Part shown: one piece after another, positions 34,007 to 43,400 of the stretch
How the letters are laid out: each line of letters starts with the position of its first letter
How positions within the stretch are numbered: the stretch's first letter is position 1
Notes under the pieces: model-generated
Database searches by the model: none
Seen by the model: only the letters and a program-made list of their open reading frames with translations
Told to the model about the DNA's origin: nothing
Translations under genes and position numbers: made by a program
Origin: UBA7359 sp041689615
GTDB taxonomy: Bacteria; Pseudomonadota; Gammaproteobacteria; Eutrophobiales; Eutrophobiaceae
Direction: 5' to 3'
DNA length: 64,000 nucleotides
Assembly: GCA_041689615.1 (NCBI GenBank)
Contig: JBDNFW010000033.1
Span: 186,001-250,000, forward strand

Positions 34007-36367
34007 ATGTCTGCACGTCATATCGCAGCCTATACAGCATCATTTCTTGCAATCGCTACATCTCAAACTATTTTTGCTGATGATATTCAACAAAATGAGA
34101 CGATTGAAGTTATCGGAATCACACCTATGCATGGTGTTGGTTTACCCAAAGAATTAATTCCCTACAGCGTTCAATCTGCAACAAGCAAGGACATCGAACA
34201 AAGCCAAACCTTAGGCTTAACTGATTTCATGAACCGTAACCTAGGCAGCGTTACGATTAACGATGCACAAAACAATCCTTTGCAAGCTGATATTCAATAT
34301 CGTGGTTATACACTCTCTCCGCTACTTGGTTTACCTCAGGGTTTAGCTGTGTATCAAAATGGCGTTCGTGTGAATGAACCTTTTGGTGATTCCATGAATT
34401 GGGATCTGCTTCCCGAATCTTCAATAGGCAGTATCAATTTAATCGGCGGTGCTAATCCTGTATTCGGTTTAAATGCGCTCGGTGGCTCATTATCTATTAC
34501 CACTAAAAATGGTTTTACTCATCCGGGTCATAGCCTTGAAACCTATGGTGGCTCGTTTGAACGTATCGTTAGTACCATTGAAAGCGGTGGTAATAACGGA
34601 ACATGGGGTTACTTTGTTACAGCAAATTATTTTAACGAAGATGGTTGGCGCGATGCCTCCCCTTCTGATGCGTTAAATCTTTTTGGTGCATTAAGTTATC
34701 GTAATACAGATACAACGTTTGATCTCACACTAAATCATGCTGATACCGATCTGATCGGTAACGGTTCATCTCCGGCAGAACTTCTTGAGCTTGATCGAGC
34801 GGCTGTTTTCACTTCACCTGATCAAACAGAAAACAAGATGACGATGGTTAATCTTGAAGGCACTCATTGGTTAGCAGATACCATACAACTGAGCGGCAAC
34901 ACTTTTTACCGCAAGAATAAAACGGGAAGTTTTAATGGCGATGGCACTGAATATGAAGGTGTAGCCGGTAATTTACAAGAAGATGGAGCTGACATAGAAG
35001 ACCAATTTGGAAATGCTGTCGCAGATACTAATGCCAATGGTAGTGAACGAAATGCCCTCAATAATATTAGCAACCGCGAGCAAGAAGGATTTGGTGCTAA
35101 CATTCAATCAACATTTATAGGCGATCTATTCGGTCGTGAAAATCAATTCATTTTTGGTAGCGGCTATCAGCAAGGCATCATTGATTTCTTTTCAGCCGTT
35201 GAGGTTGCCACGTTAGCTTGTGCATTTAATGGCGCAGACTGTACATTAGCTGGAGCAGACCGTTCGACTATTGGCTCCGGCTTTTTTGTTCCTGAAGAAG
35301 GTACAAATATCAAAGCTCACAACCGAACATGGTCACTCTATGCAACAGACACTTTTTCTGTAACCGAAAAACTCGCCGTCACCGCATCAGTTCGATATAA
35401 CAATACGCATATCGTCCTTGGAGACAGAAGTAGTCAATCTAATCTTGCGGATCCAGAAGATCCTGCTGCGTTAAATGGTGAACATGATTTCCAGCGCATT
35501 AACCCTGCTTTTGGTGTTACATATAACTTTAATAACAACAATGGTGTTTTCGGCAGTTATAGTGAATCATCACGCGCACCTACTCCGATTGAACTGTTAT
35601 GTGCTCGTGAAGATGCCCCCTGTAACTTACCTAATGCCTTTCTTGCTGATCCACCTTTAGAGCAAGTTGTTACCCAAAGTTTTGACGGTGGCTTCAGAGG
35701 TACTTTAAGAAATGACATTGGTTACAGTATTAGTGCATTTCACAGTACTAATAATGACGATATCATCTTCGGGACAACCGGTGGTGCAACAGCCAATTCA
35801 GGCTTCTTTAGCAATATTGGAGACACACAACGAATTGGAACTGAAGTTGGTTTAAATGGTGTATTCAAAAAGAAACTGAATTGGTATATGAACTACAGTT
35901 TTGTCGAAGCGACTTTTCAGGATTCGTTTACGACAAATAGTGCCAACCATCCTCTTGCTGATGCAAATGGTAAAATTCAGGTTGAAGCTGGCGACCGTAT
36001 TCCGGGCATCCCTGAACATTCATTTAAACTGGGCGGCTTATATTCTTTCACGAATAAATTGTCTGTTGGCGCGAATATGATCTACAACTCAACACAGGTA
36101 CTTCGTGGTGATGAAAGCAATCAACTCGGCACCGTTGATGGTTATGCTGTTGTTAATTTAAACAGCACATATAAAATCAACAAAACTTTTAAACTATTTG
36201 CCCGAGTAAATAATTTATTTGATACAGACTATGAAACCTTTGGGTTGTTAGGTGAAGCAGATGAAATATTTGATGGCTCTGGCGCTACTCAAGCATTTTC
36301 CGATGCAACATTTCTGGGTGCTGGCGCACCAATTAATGCTTTTGTTGGCATGACTGTTACTTTCTAG
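34007..36367 (+). CDS. TonB-dependent outer-membrane receptor
   Basis: About 786 residues. I start at the ATG at 34007 (MSARHIAAYTA), which has a GGGGG ribosome binding site, and not the TTG at 33992. A signal peptide ends near TIFA-DD. The plug domain shows IQYRGYTLSPLLGLPQGLAV, GVRVNEPFGD, INLIGGANPVFGLNALGGSL, then a 22-strand-type barrel, with NLFDTDYETFG and the terminal strand INAFVGMTVTF ending in Phe. Such receptors bring iron chelates, cobalamin or other scarce compounds across the outer membrane using TonB. The cysteine-containing loop TLACAFNGADCTLAGADRST (about residue 400) is notable. The ligand is unknown. Confidence 0.93.
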   Translation: MSARHIAAYTASFLAIATSQTIFADDIQQNETIEVIGITPMHGVGLPKELIPYSVQSATSKDIEQSQTLGLTDFMNRNLGSVTINDAQNNPLQADIQYRGYTLSPLLGLPQGLAVYQNGVRVNEPFGDSMNWDLLPESSIGSINLIGGANPVFGLNALGGSLSITTKNGFTHPGHSLETYGGSFERIVSTIESGGNNGTWGYFVTANYFNEDGWRDASPSDALNLFGALSYRNTDTTFDLTLNHADTDLIGNGSSPAELLELDRAAVFTSPDQTENKMTMVNLEGTHWLADTIQLSGNTFYRKNKTGSFNGDGTEYEGVAGNLQEDGADIEDQFGNAVADTNANGSERNALNNISNREQEGFGANIQSTFIGDLFGRENQFIFGSGYQQGIIDFFSAVEVATLACAFNGADCTLAGADRSTIGSGFFVPEEGTNIKAHNRTWSLYATDTFSVTEKLAVTASVRYNNTHIVLGDRSSQSNLADPEDPAALNGEHDFQRINPAFGVTYNFNNNNGVFGSYSESSRAPTPIELLCAREDAPCNLPNAFLADPPLEQVVTQSFDGGFRGTLRNDIGYSISAFHSTNNDDIIFGTTGGATANSGFFSNIGDTQRIGTEVGLNGVFKKKLNWYMNYSFVEATFQDSFTTNSANHPLADANGKIQVEAGDRIPGIPEHSFKLGGLYSFTNKLSVGANMIYNSTQVLRGDESNQLGTVDGYAVVNLNSTYKINKTFKLFARVNNLFDTDYETFGLLGEADEIFDGSGATQAFSDATFLGAGAPINAFVGMTVTF

Positions 36368-36391
36368 TTAATAGAAATCAGGTGTCAATAC

Positions 36392-36426
36392 AAAAGGGAA
36401 ATCCTGTTCATGGATTTCCCTTTTTT
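36392..36426 (+). terminator. Rho-independent terminator of the TonB receptor gene
   Basis: AAAGGGAAATCC (36393-36404) and GGATTTCCC (from 36412) form a strong stem with loop TGTTCAT, followed by TTTTTT. It lies 25 bases after the stop codon. Confidence 0.92.
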
Positions 36427-36454
36427 GTTAAAGAAATAATAGTTTATTTAGATT

Positions 36455-36530
36455 TGGTGCCGGAAAGAGGGATCGAACCTCCGACCTATGCGTTACGAAT
36501 GCATTGCTCTACCAACTGAGCTATTCCGGC
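36455..36530 (-). tRNA. tRNA-Thr (CGT)
   Basis: Minus strand: acceptor GCCGGAA pairs with TTTCCGGC, the D-arm is TAGCTCAGTTGGTAGAGC, the anticodon loop TTCGTAA gives CGT, and the T-loop is GGTTCGATCCC. CCA is encoded. The innermost anticodon-stem pair is an A-C mismatch. Confidence 0.95.
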
Positions 36531-36604
36531 AATATTTTGAGAGTGTCTTTATAGAGAAATCAGCTTAATTTTTCAATACGCATAATAACATCACGACTAA
36601 GGAA

Positions 36605-37702
36605 TTAGACAAGTTCTAACGTTTTTTTCTGGCATTCTAAGTTAAAACTTTCTATATCCATAAATGAATCTTTTCCTGATAAATTATCAACTAATAATTT
36701 AGCTGAAGCTGGCGCTTGTAATATCCCTTTTCTGAAATGTCCCGTATTAAGGTAAATACTTTTAAATCCCGATATTTGCCCAATAATAGGTATATTCGCT
36801 GTCGTTGAAGGACGTAAACCAGACCAATGCCTGACAAATTGCGCGTTATTAATTTCAGGACAAATAGAACACGCCCACTCAAGTAGTTCTTCTTTAGCAA
36901 CTTCTGTCGTCTCATTGACAAAGCCAACATCTTCCATGGTGCTTCCAATTAATATGTGACCATCTCTACGTGGGATGAAATAATGAGAACTATCCAGTAC
37001 TATTTTATCCAGAATTTTATGTTCCGGTTTAACACAAATCATCTGACCTCGTATTGGTTTAATATTTATCTCCTTATTAATATTACCGAGTAGTGATTTA
37101 CTCCATGCACCAGCAGTAATAATAACGGCATCTGCAACTACTTTACCTTCATCGAATTCTACAAACTGAAATTGATTGTTCTTTATTCCTAAATTAGTGA
37201 TTTTTGTATTCTCATATATTGAAACAGATAAACTATTTAAACTTTTACGCAAAGCCTTTAGAAGTTTGGGTGGTCGTACTTGTGCTATGTCTGGTAATAA
37301 AACTGAATGATTTGGAAAATTGATATCGCAAGAAATGTTTTGAACATTCTCTTCTAGGTTAACGTTTTTATCGCGAGCCCATTCTTTCGTTTTTGCTGCA
37401 TGATCCTTGTCGATAATGACTAAGCCGGATTGGATATACTCTGAATCAATCTCTGTTTTCTGTTTTAATAATTCAACATAGTCTGGATAAAGTATTTTTC
37501 CCTGTTCAGAAAGCGCTACAGAAGCTGGGGATTCGACCCAGGGACGCATCGAAGATAAAATTCCACCCGCAGCCCAACTTGACTCTTTACCTAACTCACC
37601 TTTATCAAATAAGGCAACTTTTGCACCCTGAATGGCTAATTCACGGGCGGTTGTCATCCCGATAATGCCACCACCCACTACAATGTAATCAAAATTACTC
37701 AT
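36605..37702 (-). CDS. thiO: Glycine oxidase ThiO (FAD-dependent)
   Basis: A 365-residue DAO-family flavoprotein. The FAD loop is YIVVGGGIIGMTTAREL (Gly10, 12, 15), followed by KESSWAAGGILSSMRP, and the C-terminal GLRPSTTANIPIIG and TGHFRKGILQAP, which match ThiO and other small amine oxidases. ThiO makes iminoglycine for the thiazole half of thiamine. Placement next to fimT repeats the Pseudomonas order thiO-fimT. Divergent from the pilus genes. No thiamine riboswitch was seen upstream. Confidence 0.92.
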   Translation of the reverse strand: MSNFDYIVVGGGIIGMTTARELAIQGAKVALFDKGELGKESSWAAGGILSSMRPWVESPASVALSEQGKILYPDYVELLKQKTEIDSEYIQSGLVIIDKDHAAKTKEWARDKNVNLEENVQNISCDINFPNHSVLLPDIAQVRPPKLLKALRKSLNSLSVSIYENTKITNLGIKNNQFQFVEFDEGKVVADAVIITAGAWSKSLLGNINKEINIKPIRGQMICVKPEHKILDKIVLDSSHYFIPRRDGHILIGSTMEDVGFVNETTEVAKEELLEWACSICPEINNAQFVRHWSGLRPSTTANIPIIGQISGFKSIYLNTGHFRKGILQAPASAKLLVDNLSGKDSFMDIESFNLECQKKTLELV

Positions 37703-37856
37703 ATCAATAATGTTAAACAGTTCACACCTTTTTCAACCATTCTACCATTCATCGAATAAATACTACCGTTTATCTATATTCACTTAATAAAAGTTTATTA
37801 TTTGCTATAACTAGCAGTTAAATAATTATGAATTGTTTAATCCTACGGATCTAATA

Positions 37857-38408
37857 ATGAAAAAACTATACACATCTAGCGGCTTCACTATTATGGAATT
37901 AATGATAGTTGTTGCTATCGCAGGAATACTTGCGGCAGTAGCTGTCCCAAACTACAGTGTTTTTGTTAAAAATAATTGTATAACAACCAGTTCAAATGCA
38001 TTGGTCAGCAGTTTTCAATTAGCCAGGAGTACAGCAATAAAACAAAAAACTGATGTCACAATTACTGCGTCTAATTCTGGCGACAATGCAAATGAATGGG
38101 GCACGGGTTGGACAATCACATTTACAGAAGACCGTAATGGAAACGGTACATTGGATACTAATGAAGATTTCAATGGTAACACCACTTTAGATAGCAATAT
38201 TTCGCTTAGAGAAGTATCACTCACTTGTACAAATACAACAATGAATGAAACAGCTAATGACACATCATTTGTCTATGGTTCTGATGGATTTATTGATGGC
38301 GCTGGCACGTTTGATGTGTGTGATGACAGAACGGGTGAAAAAGGTAATCAAATTTCACTTTCATCAACAGGTCGCCCAAATACAAACTCTCGTTATACTT
38401 GCCCATGA
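37857..38408 (+). CDS. fimT: Type IV minor pilin, FimT/FimU (GspH) family
   Basis: About 183 residues from the ATG at 37857 (MKKLYTSSGFTIMELMIVVA). The prepilin peptidase site is G-FTIMELM, with Glu at position +5 and a hydrophobic helix after it. A GspH/FimT domain follows, with LVSSFQLARSTAIKQ and the ending SSTGRPNTNSRYTCP, which is typical of FimU/FimT. The Asp/Asn-rich loop EDRNGNGTLDTNEDFNGN looks like a calcium-binding loop. The stop overlaps pilV by 4 bases. Minor pilins prime pilus assembly and help display PilY1. Confidence 0.9.
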   Translation: MKKLYTSSGFTIMELMIVVAIAGILAAVAVPNYSVFVKNNCITTSSNALVSSFQLARSTAIKQKTDVTITASNSGDNANEWGTGWTITFTEDRNGNGTLDTNEDFNGNTTLDSNISLREVSLTCTNTTMNETANDTSFVYGSDGFIDGAGTFDVCDDRTGEKGNQISLSSTGRPNTNSRYTCP

Positions 38409-38857
38409 AAAATCTAAAATATAAATTAAAACTTAAAGACGCTATAAATGGCTTTTCATTAATCGAAGTATTAATCGCGATGTTAATCCTTGCAATTGGC
38501 TTTATGGGCATCACTGCTCTGCAATATCAGGGATTAAAATATAATACTGATGCAGTATTAAGAACTCAGATTAATTTTCTCGCATACGATCTCGCAGATC
38601 GTATGCGTCTAAACAGATCTAATATTGCAAGCTATATTGATAGCGATACCATCACGACTTCGGCTCCTACAGGTTGTAATGAGGCAACTGCATCAAATGC
38701 AGCAAATGACTTAAATTGCTGGAAACTTCTGGCTTATAACACCCTCCCTCCTGGAACGACGACAGGTATTTCTGCGTCAGGAAGATTTTATACCATTACG
38801 ATTGGTTGGACTGATCGTGAAGGTGACACGCGCAACATAACTTATACATTTCAATAA
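38405..38857 (+). CDS. pilV: Type IV minor pilin PilV
   Basis: About 150 residues from the ATG at 38405 (MKNLKYKLKLKD), which overlaps the fimT stop. The cleavage site is G-FSLIEVLIAMLILAIGFMG, and YDLADRMRLNR is a PilV signature. A pair of cysteines (CNEATASNAANDLNC) is likely disulphide-bonded. It belongs to the minor pilin complex with FimT/FimU, PilW and PilX. Confidence 0.93.
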   Translation: MKNLKYKLKLKDAINGFSLIEVLIAMLILAIGFMGITALQYQGLKYNTDAVLRTQINFLAYDLADRMRLNRSNIASYIDSDTITTSAPTGCNEATASNAANDLNCWKLLAYNTLPPGTTTGISASGRFYTITIGWTDREGDTRNITYTFQ

Positions 38858-38859
38858 TT

Positions 38860-39888
38860 ATGATTTATTTAAAAAAATATAACCGCGGTATGTCTCTAAT
38901 TGAGATATTAGTTGCTCTTGGGTTATCACTCATCATCATGGGAGGAGCAATAACACTCCTGAGTAGTAACAAAAGAGTATATAAAGAACAAAATGAAATG
39001 GGCAGACTTCAGGAAAATGCTCGCTTCGCAATGGAGATACTTATTAAAGATATTCGTATGGCTGGTTATGCCGGTTGTGTCGATGATATTGGTAAAGTTC
39101 AAAATCACGTCAACAATAGTACTAATGACGATAATGTTTTTAGCATGGGAAATGCGGTTGAAGGTTTTAATAACGCTGGTACCCAATGGAAACCATCAGA
39201 TAGTACCGATCAAGTTTCTACATTTACAGCTGATACTGACGGCATAACCATTCGTTATCTTGATCCGAATGGAATGTCACCTACTGATAAAATGCCAACG
39301 ACCTCTGAAGCCAATATTTCGGTAACTAGTTTTGGCGATTTGGCAGAAGGCGACATTATCGGTGTAGCAGATTGTGAAAGTGCTGAGGTATTTGAAATAA
39401 CAGGGTTCGCAAGCGGTAAAATCACACATAACACTGGAGCTCACAACCCTTGGTTCGGCAATGCAACAAAAGTATTACAAAAACGATATGGTTCTGATGC
39501 CTTTATTGTCAGATTCATAGCCCATCGCTACTACATACGCGATAACGCTAACGGCGTCGCATCTTTATACAGACAAGAAGCAAATGGCACTATTCTAGAA
39601 CTCATTGAGGGCGTTGATAATATGCAGATACTCTTCGGTGAAGACACCACCAACGATGCCATTGCTGATCAATATGTTAATGCAGCGAGTGTTGGAGCAA
39701 GCAATTGGGATAATGTTGTGAGTGTCAAGATAGCCCTTTTAATTAATAGTGTTGATGAAAATTTCCTCGGAAATCAAGATACGACGACCTACACACTGCT
39801 TGATGATAGTAGCGTCGGTCCTTTCAACGATTACAGACGACGAAAAATATTTTCCAATACCGTCCAAATACGTAATCGCAGTAATTAA
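38860..39888 (+). CDS. pilW: Type IV minor pilin PilW
   Basis: 342 residues. The leader peptide MIYLKKYNRG is followed by MSLIEILVALGLSLIIMGG; the residue after the cleavage site is Met and not Phe. ENARFAMEILIKDIRMAGYA is the PilW family hallmark. It starts 2 bases after the pilV stop. The large C-terminal domain (about 100-342) is typical of PilW. Part of the minor pilin set that primes pilus growth. Confidence 0.93.
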   Translation: MIYLKKYNRGMSLIEILVALGLSLIIMGGAITLLSSNKRVYKEQNEMGRLQENARFAMEILIKDIRMAGYAGCVDDIGKVQNHVNNSTNDDNVFSMGNAVEGFNNAGTQWKPSDSTDQVSTFTADTDGITIRYLDPNGMSPTDKMPTTSEANISVTSFGDLAEGDIIGVADCESAEVFEITGFASGKITHNTGAHNPWFGNATKVLQKRYGSDAFIVRFIAHRYYIRDNANGVASLYRQEANGTILELIEGVDNMQILFGEDTTNDAIADQYVNAASVGASNWDNVVSVKIALLINSVDENFLGNQDTTTYTLLDDSSVGPFNDYRRRKIFSNTVQIRNRSN

Positions 39889-39911
39889 CTCTTAACTGAG
39901 GTTTAAGAATC

Positions 39912-40385
39912 ATGTCTTATATTTCAACTTACAATATTAAAGCAAAGAAACAATCAGGTGCTGTACTTATGACAGCGCTTGTCTTGCTTGTCATTATGAC
40001 CATGCTCGGTCTTACGTCTATGACCACGTCTACACTGGAAGAAAAAATGGCAGCTAACTCACAGGACATTAATCGTGCCTTTCAGACTGCTGAATCAGGA
40101 TTGGAAATGGTATTCAGTGATGAAAATGCTTTTAATACCAGTAATACCACTGCCTCCGACGGAACGGCGAATGATTTATACACACCCTCAGCCACAACAG
40201 TTGGGAGTTACAGTGCATCAGTTTCCTATAATGCCGTCATGTTACAAATGGCTAGACCACCTCGTAACTCTGGTTGGGATTCGAGTAATGCATTTTACCA
40301 CTTTGACCTAAACGCTACTTCTTCTACAGCATCCGGTTCAACATCCACAGTACATGGTGGTGCTTACCAGATCGGTAAAAAATAA
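39912..40385 (+). CDS. pilX: Type IV pilus assembly protein PilX
   Basis: 157 residues. The N-terminus has the pattern KKQSGAVLMTALVLLVIMTM followed by LGLTSMTTSTLEEKMAANSQ and AFQTAESGLE, which is the PilX_N signature. The cleavage region is SG-AVL, typical of PilX proteins that lack the classic FTLIE form. It lies 23 bases after pilW and 24 bases before pilY1. Confidence 0.92.
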   Translation: MSYISTYNIKAKKQSGAVLMTALVLLVIMTMLGLTSMTTSTLEEKMAANSQDINRAFQTAESGLEMVFSDENAFNTSNTTASDGTANDLYTPSATTVGSYSASVSYNAVMLQMARPPRNSGWDSSNAFYHFDLNATSSTASGSTSTVHGGAYQIGKK

Positions 40386-40409
40386 CAGATTGATATTTGG
40401 AGAAACAAA

Positions 40410-43400
40410 ATGTTCAAACTGAAGTCAAACTTTACAACATCAATCCTGTTTATGGCTATTACGTCACTAACAGGTATTACTGCGCCCGTTTTGGCAGCGA
40501 ATGATGACACCGAAATATACCTAAACTCGCCTTCTTCAACTGGAACGGCAAACATACTGCTCAATCTCGACACCTCGGGCAGTATGAGTACTAAAGTTGA
40601 TGAAGATAACAATGGTATTTCAGGTGAAGCCGGTGAACGTTCGCGTTTGGAAGTAATGAAAGAAGCAACCATAAATTTACTTAATAATATGTCGGCATTG
40701 AATGTTGGTCTGATGCGTTATCACTATTATGGCGGCCCGATCTTATTTCCAATATCCAATTTAAATGATTCAGTTTGTGAGATTGAGGGTAACTGTACTT
40801 CAAGTACGCCTGCAACAGGAACCGCGAACATCACAACGACTATGTCGAGCAATAATGATGATGGAGAAGAAGCAACAGCTACTCCGGTTGTCGCGCTTTC
40901 AAACACAACGCTTACAATGGGACAAAACGCTGGTTCGTCATGTACGACAACGAATTATTCTTTCGCTGTTACAGACTCTAATGACATTATGGAAGATCAA
41001 ACTTGGAACTCAGGTACACATACTGGTGGAGGTAGTGTACAAACGGGTAGTTCCGATATGGAGCTTTCAGTAGATGGAGTTGAGCAGTTAAATGGTGTCT
41101 GGTTCAGAAATGTCGTTATTCCAGCAGAAACAGCAAATATCACTATTTCTAGCGCAACAATCAGCTTTACCGCAAATGAGCAGCCTGGTGGCGCCATCAA
41201 TATTGATATCTATGCCGTCGATCCCGATGAAATTGATGTCACTAATAAACAGTTGGACGATGCTAATTATAAACCTTCAGATCTCTATCTTGTTGCCGGC
41301 CATCGCTTAGCAACTAAAGTCGATTGGGATATCGCTGCAAGTAACGACCCCGCGATTGGAGAACCAGTAACTACAGCTGATATTACTACGCTAATTCAGG
41401 CTGCTCAGGCTAATGGTCTAGCAGCAAGCACTAATAAAAACATCGCCTTCTTGTTCGAAAAAGATTCCGGCTCTGGCAAACGTACCGTCGAACGACAAAG
41501 TGACTTTCCAACATTAGATATTGTTTATCAAACCTGTGTCACTGCCAGTCCGACTGATATTGATACTGGTATACGTTTTCAAAAAGTTAAAATTCCACAA
41601 GGTCAAAACATCACTAGTGCTCGTATCAACTTTACTGCGGCGGCAGCTGCCACTGGCACACCAACATTTACAGTTAAGATACAAGACATTGATACGGCAC
41701 CAGCTTTCGATGCAACTGATACAGACAACATAAGTTCACGAACATATGACGCTACCACAATAACTTGGAATAACGCCTCACCAACAGGTCCAATTACTGA
41801 CTGGGTAGTTGATACGACTTATTCCACCCCTGATTTGGCCGATATGATTGAAGAAGTGACAAACCGAGCCGGATGGTGTGGTGGTAATGATCTGGTATTT
41901 ATGATCGACGGTGGTACCGCGCAAACTAAACGAACCGCTTATTCCCAAGATTTTGGTGACTCTGCCAAATCACCAATACTTTATCTCACCTACGATAATG
42001 ATAACCGCGATGCTGCTGCAGCTACAGGCAATCCAAATGCCTGTAATGTCTCTACAGTGACTACAAAGATTGAATCGGGCGCGGATGATGCTGAAGAAGA
42101 TACGTCTAATGGCAGTATCGACCTGACCAGTAGTGACCTTGAAATAGTACAGGAGAATCAACTTCAGGTTGTGGGACTCCGTTTTCAGGATATTCCCATT
42201 GCCAAAAATACGGTTATTGTTTCAGCCAAACTGACCTTTACCGCAGATGAAGCGCACAGTGGTACGACTTCATTTACAATTAAAGGACAAAAATCGGAAA
42301 ACGCAGCGGCATTCACTACGACAACAAATGATATAACGAACACTGCCGCGGGTAAGCGACCTCGTACAACTGCATCAATTCCCTGGTCGGCTGCTTCAAC
42401 GCCTGCTCTTACATCATGGGTTGTTGATTCGACATACGATTCACCCGACATAACTACTATTATTCAGGAAATTGTAAACCAAGGAACGTGGGCAGCCGAT
42501 AACGACTTGGCGCTGTTTATTTCCGGTTCAGATTCTGACAGACGAGTTGGCTATTCTTTTAATGGTTCGCCTGCTAAAGCAGTCACTCTAACTATGGAAA
42601 TTCAAGGTGATGCGACTGTAACGAAAAAAACTGTTCGTTCACATTTAGTCGATATCGTTGGTAACATGACTCAAGCAAATGGTACACCGATATTAGGCAC
42701 TATTATAGAAGCTGCACATTATTTTCGTGGAGAAGGAGTGAGGTTCGGAACTCAACGCGGTCAACAATCATCAAGTTATGTCGTTTCAGATGTCAGTCAT
42801 CCTACTTCTTATGTAGCAAATGGCGCTACCGTCACCTATCCAGGTACTTGTACTGCCGATAATGATAGGGCTGACGACTGTAAGACACAAGTAATCTCCG
42901 GAGGAACACCCAAGTACAAAAGTCCGATCATTGCCGAGTGTCAAACCAACTACCTGATTAACCTGACTGATGGTGGTGGATACTTTACCGGTGAAGGAAA
43001 CACAGGTGCTGTTGGCCTAAGTTTTGATGAAGATGATTTAACTAATTCTTTTGTTGCAGAAGATGCGGATGGTAATGCCGTCTCTTTAACATCATGCGCA
43101 TCAGATACCACTCTGCCAGATTCAACGACCTATAGTGGTTCAAGTCATGATGAATGTGCCGTAAAACTAACTAAATTCCTTTACGATAATGATCAGAGCT
43201 ATACCAATACCCAAACTCTTCTATCAGGAACGGCTCCTATCGATGGAACTCAAGTTGTAGAAACTCATACGATTGGTTTTAACTTGTGTGGTAATGGTAA
43301 CGTGTCATCTAAAGACAGTTCAGGTAACCCAGTCTGTTGTGCTGTAGCTAATCATACTGTCGCAACCGGACTCTGTAGTACTCCTATTACAGATCCAGAT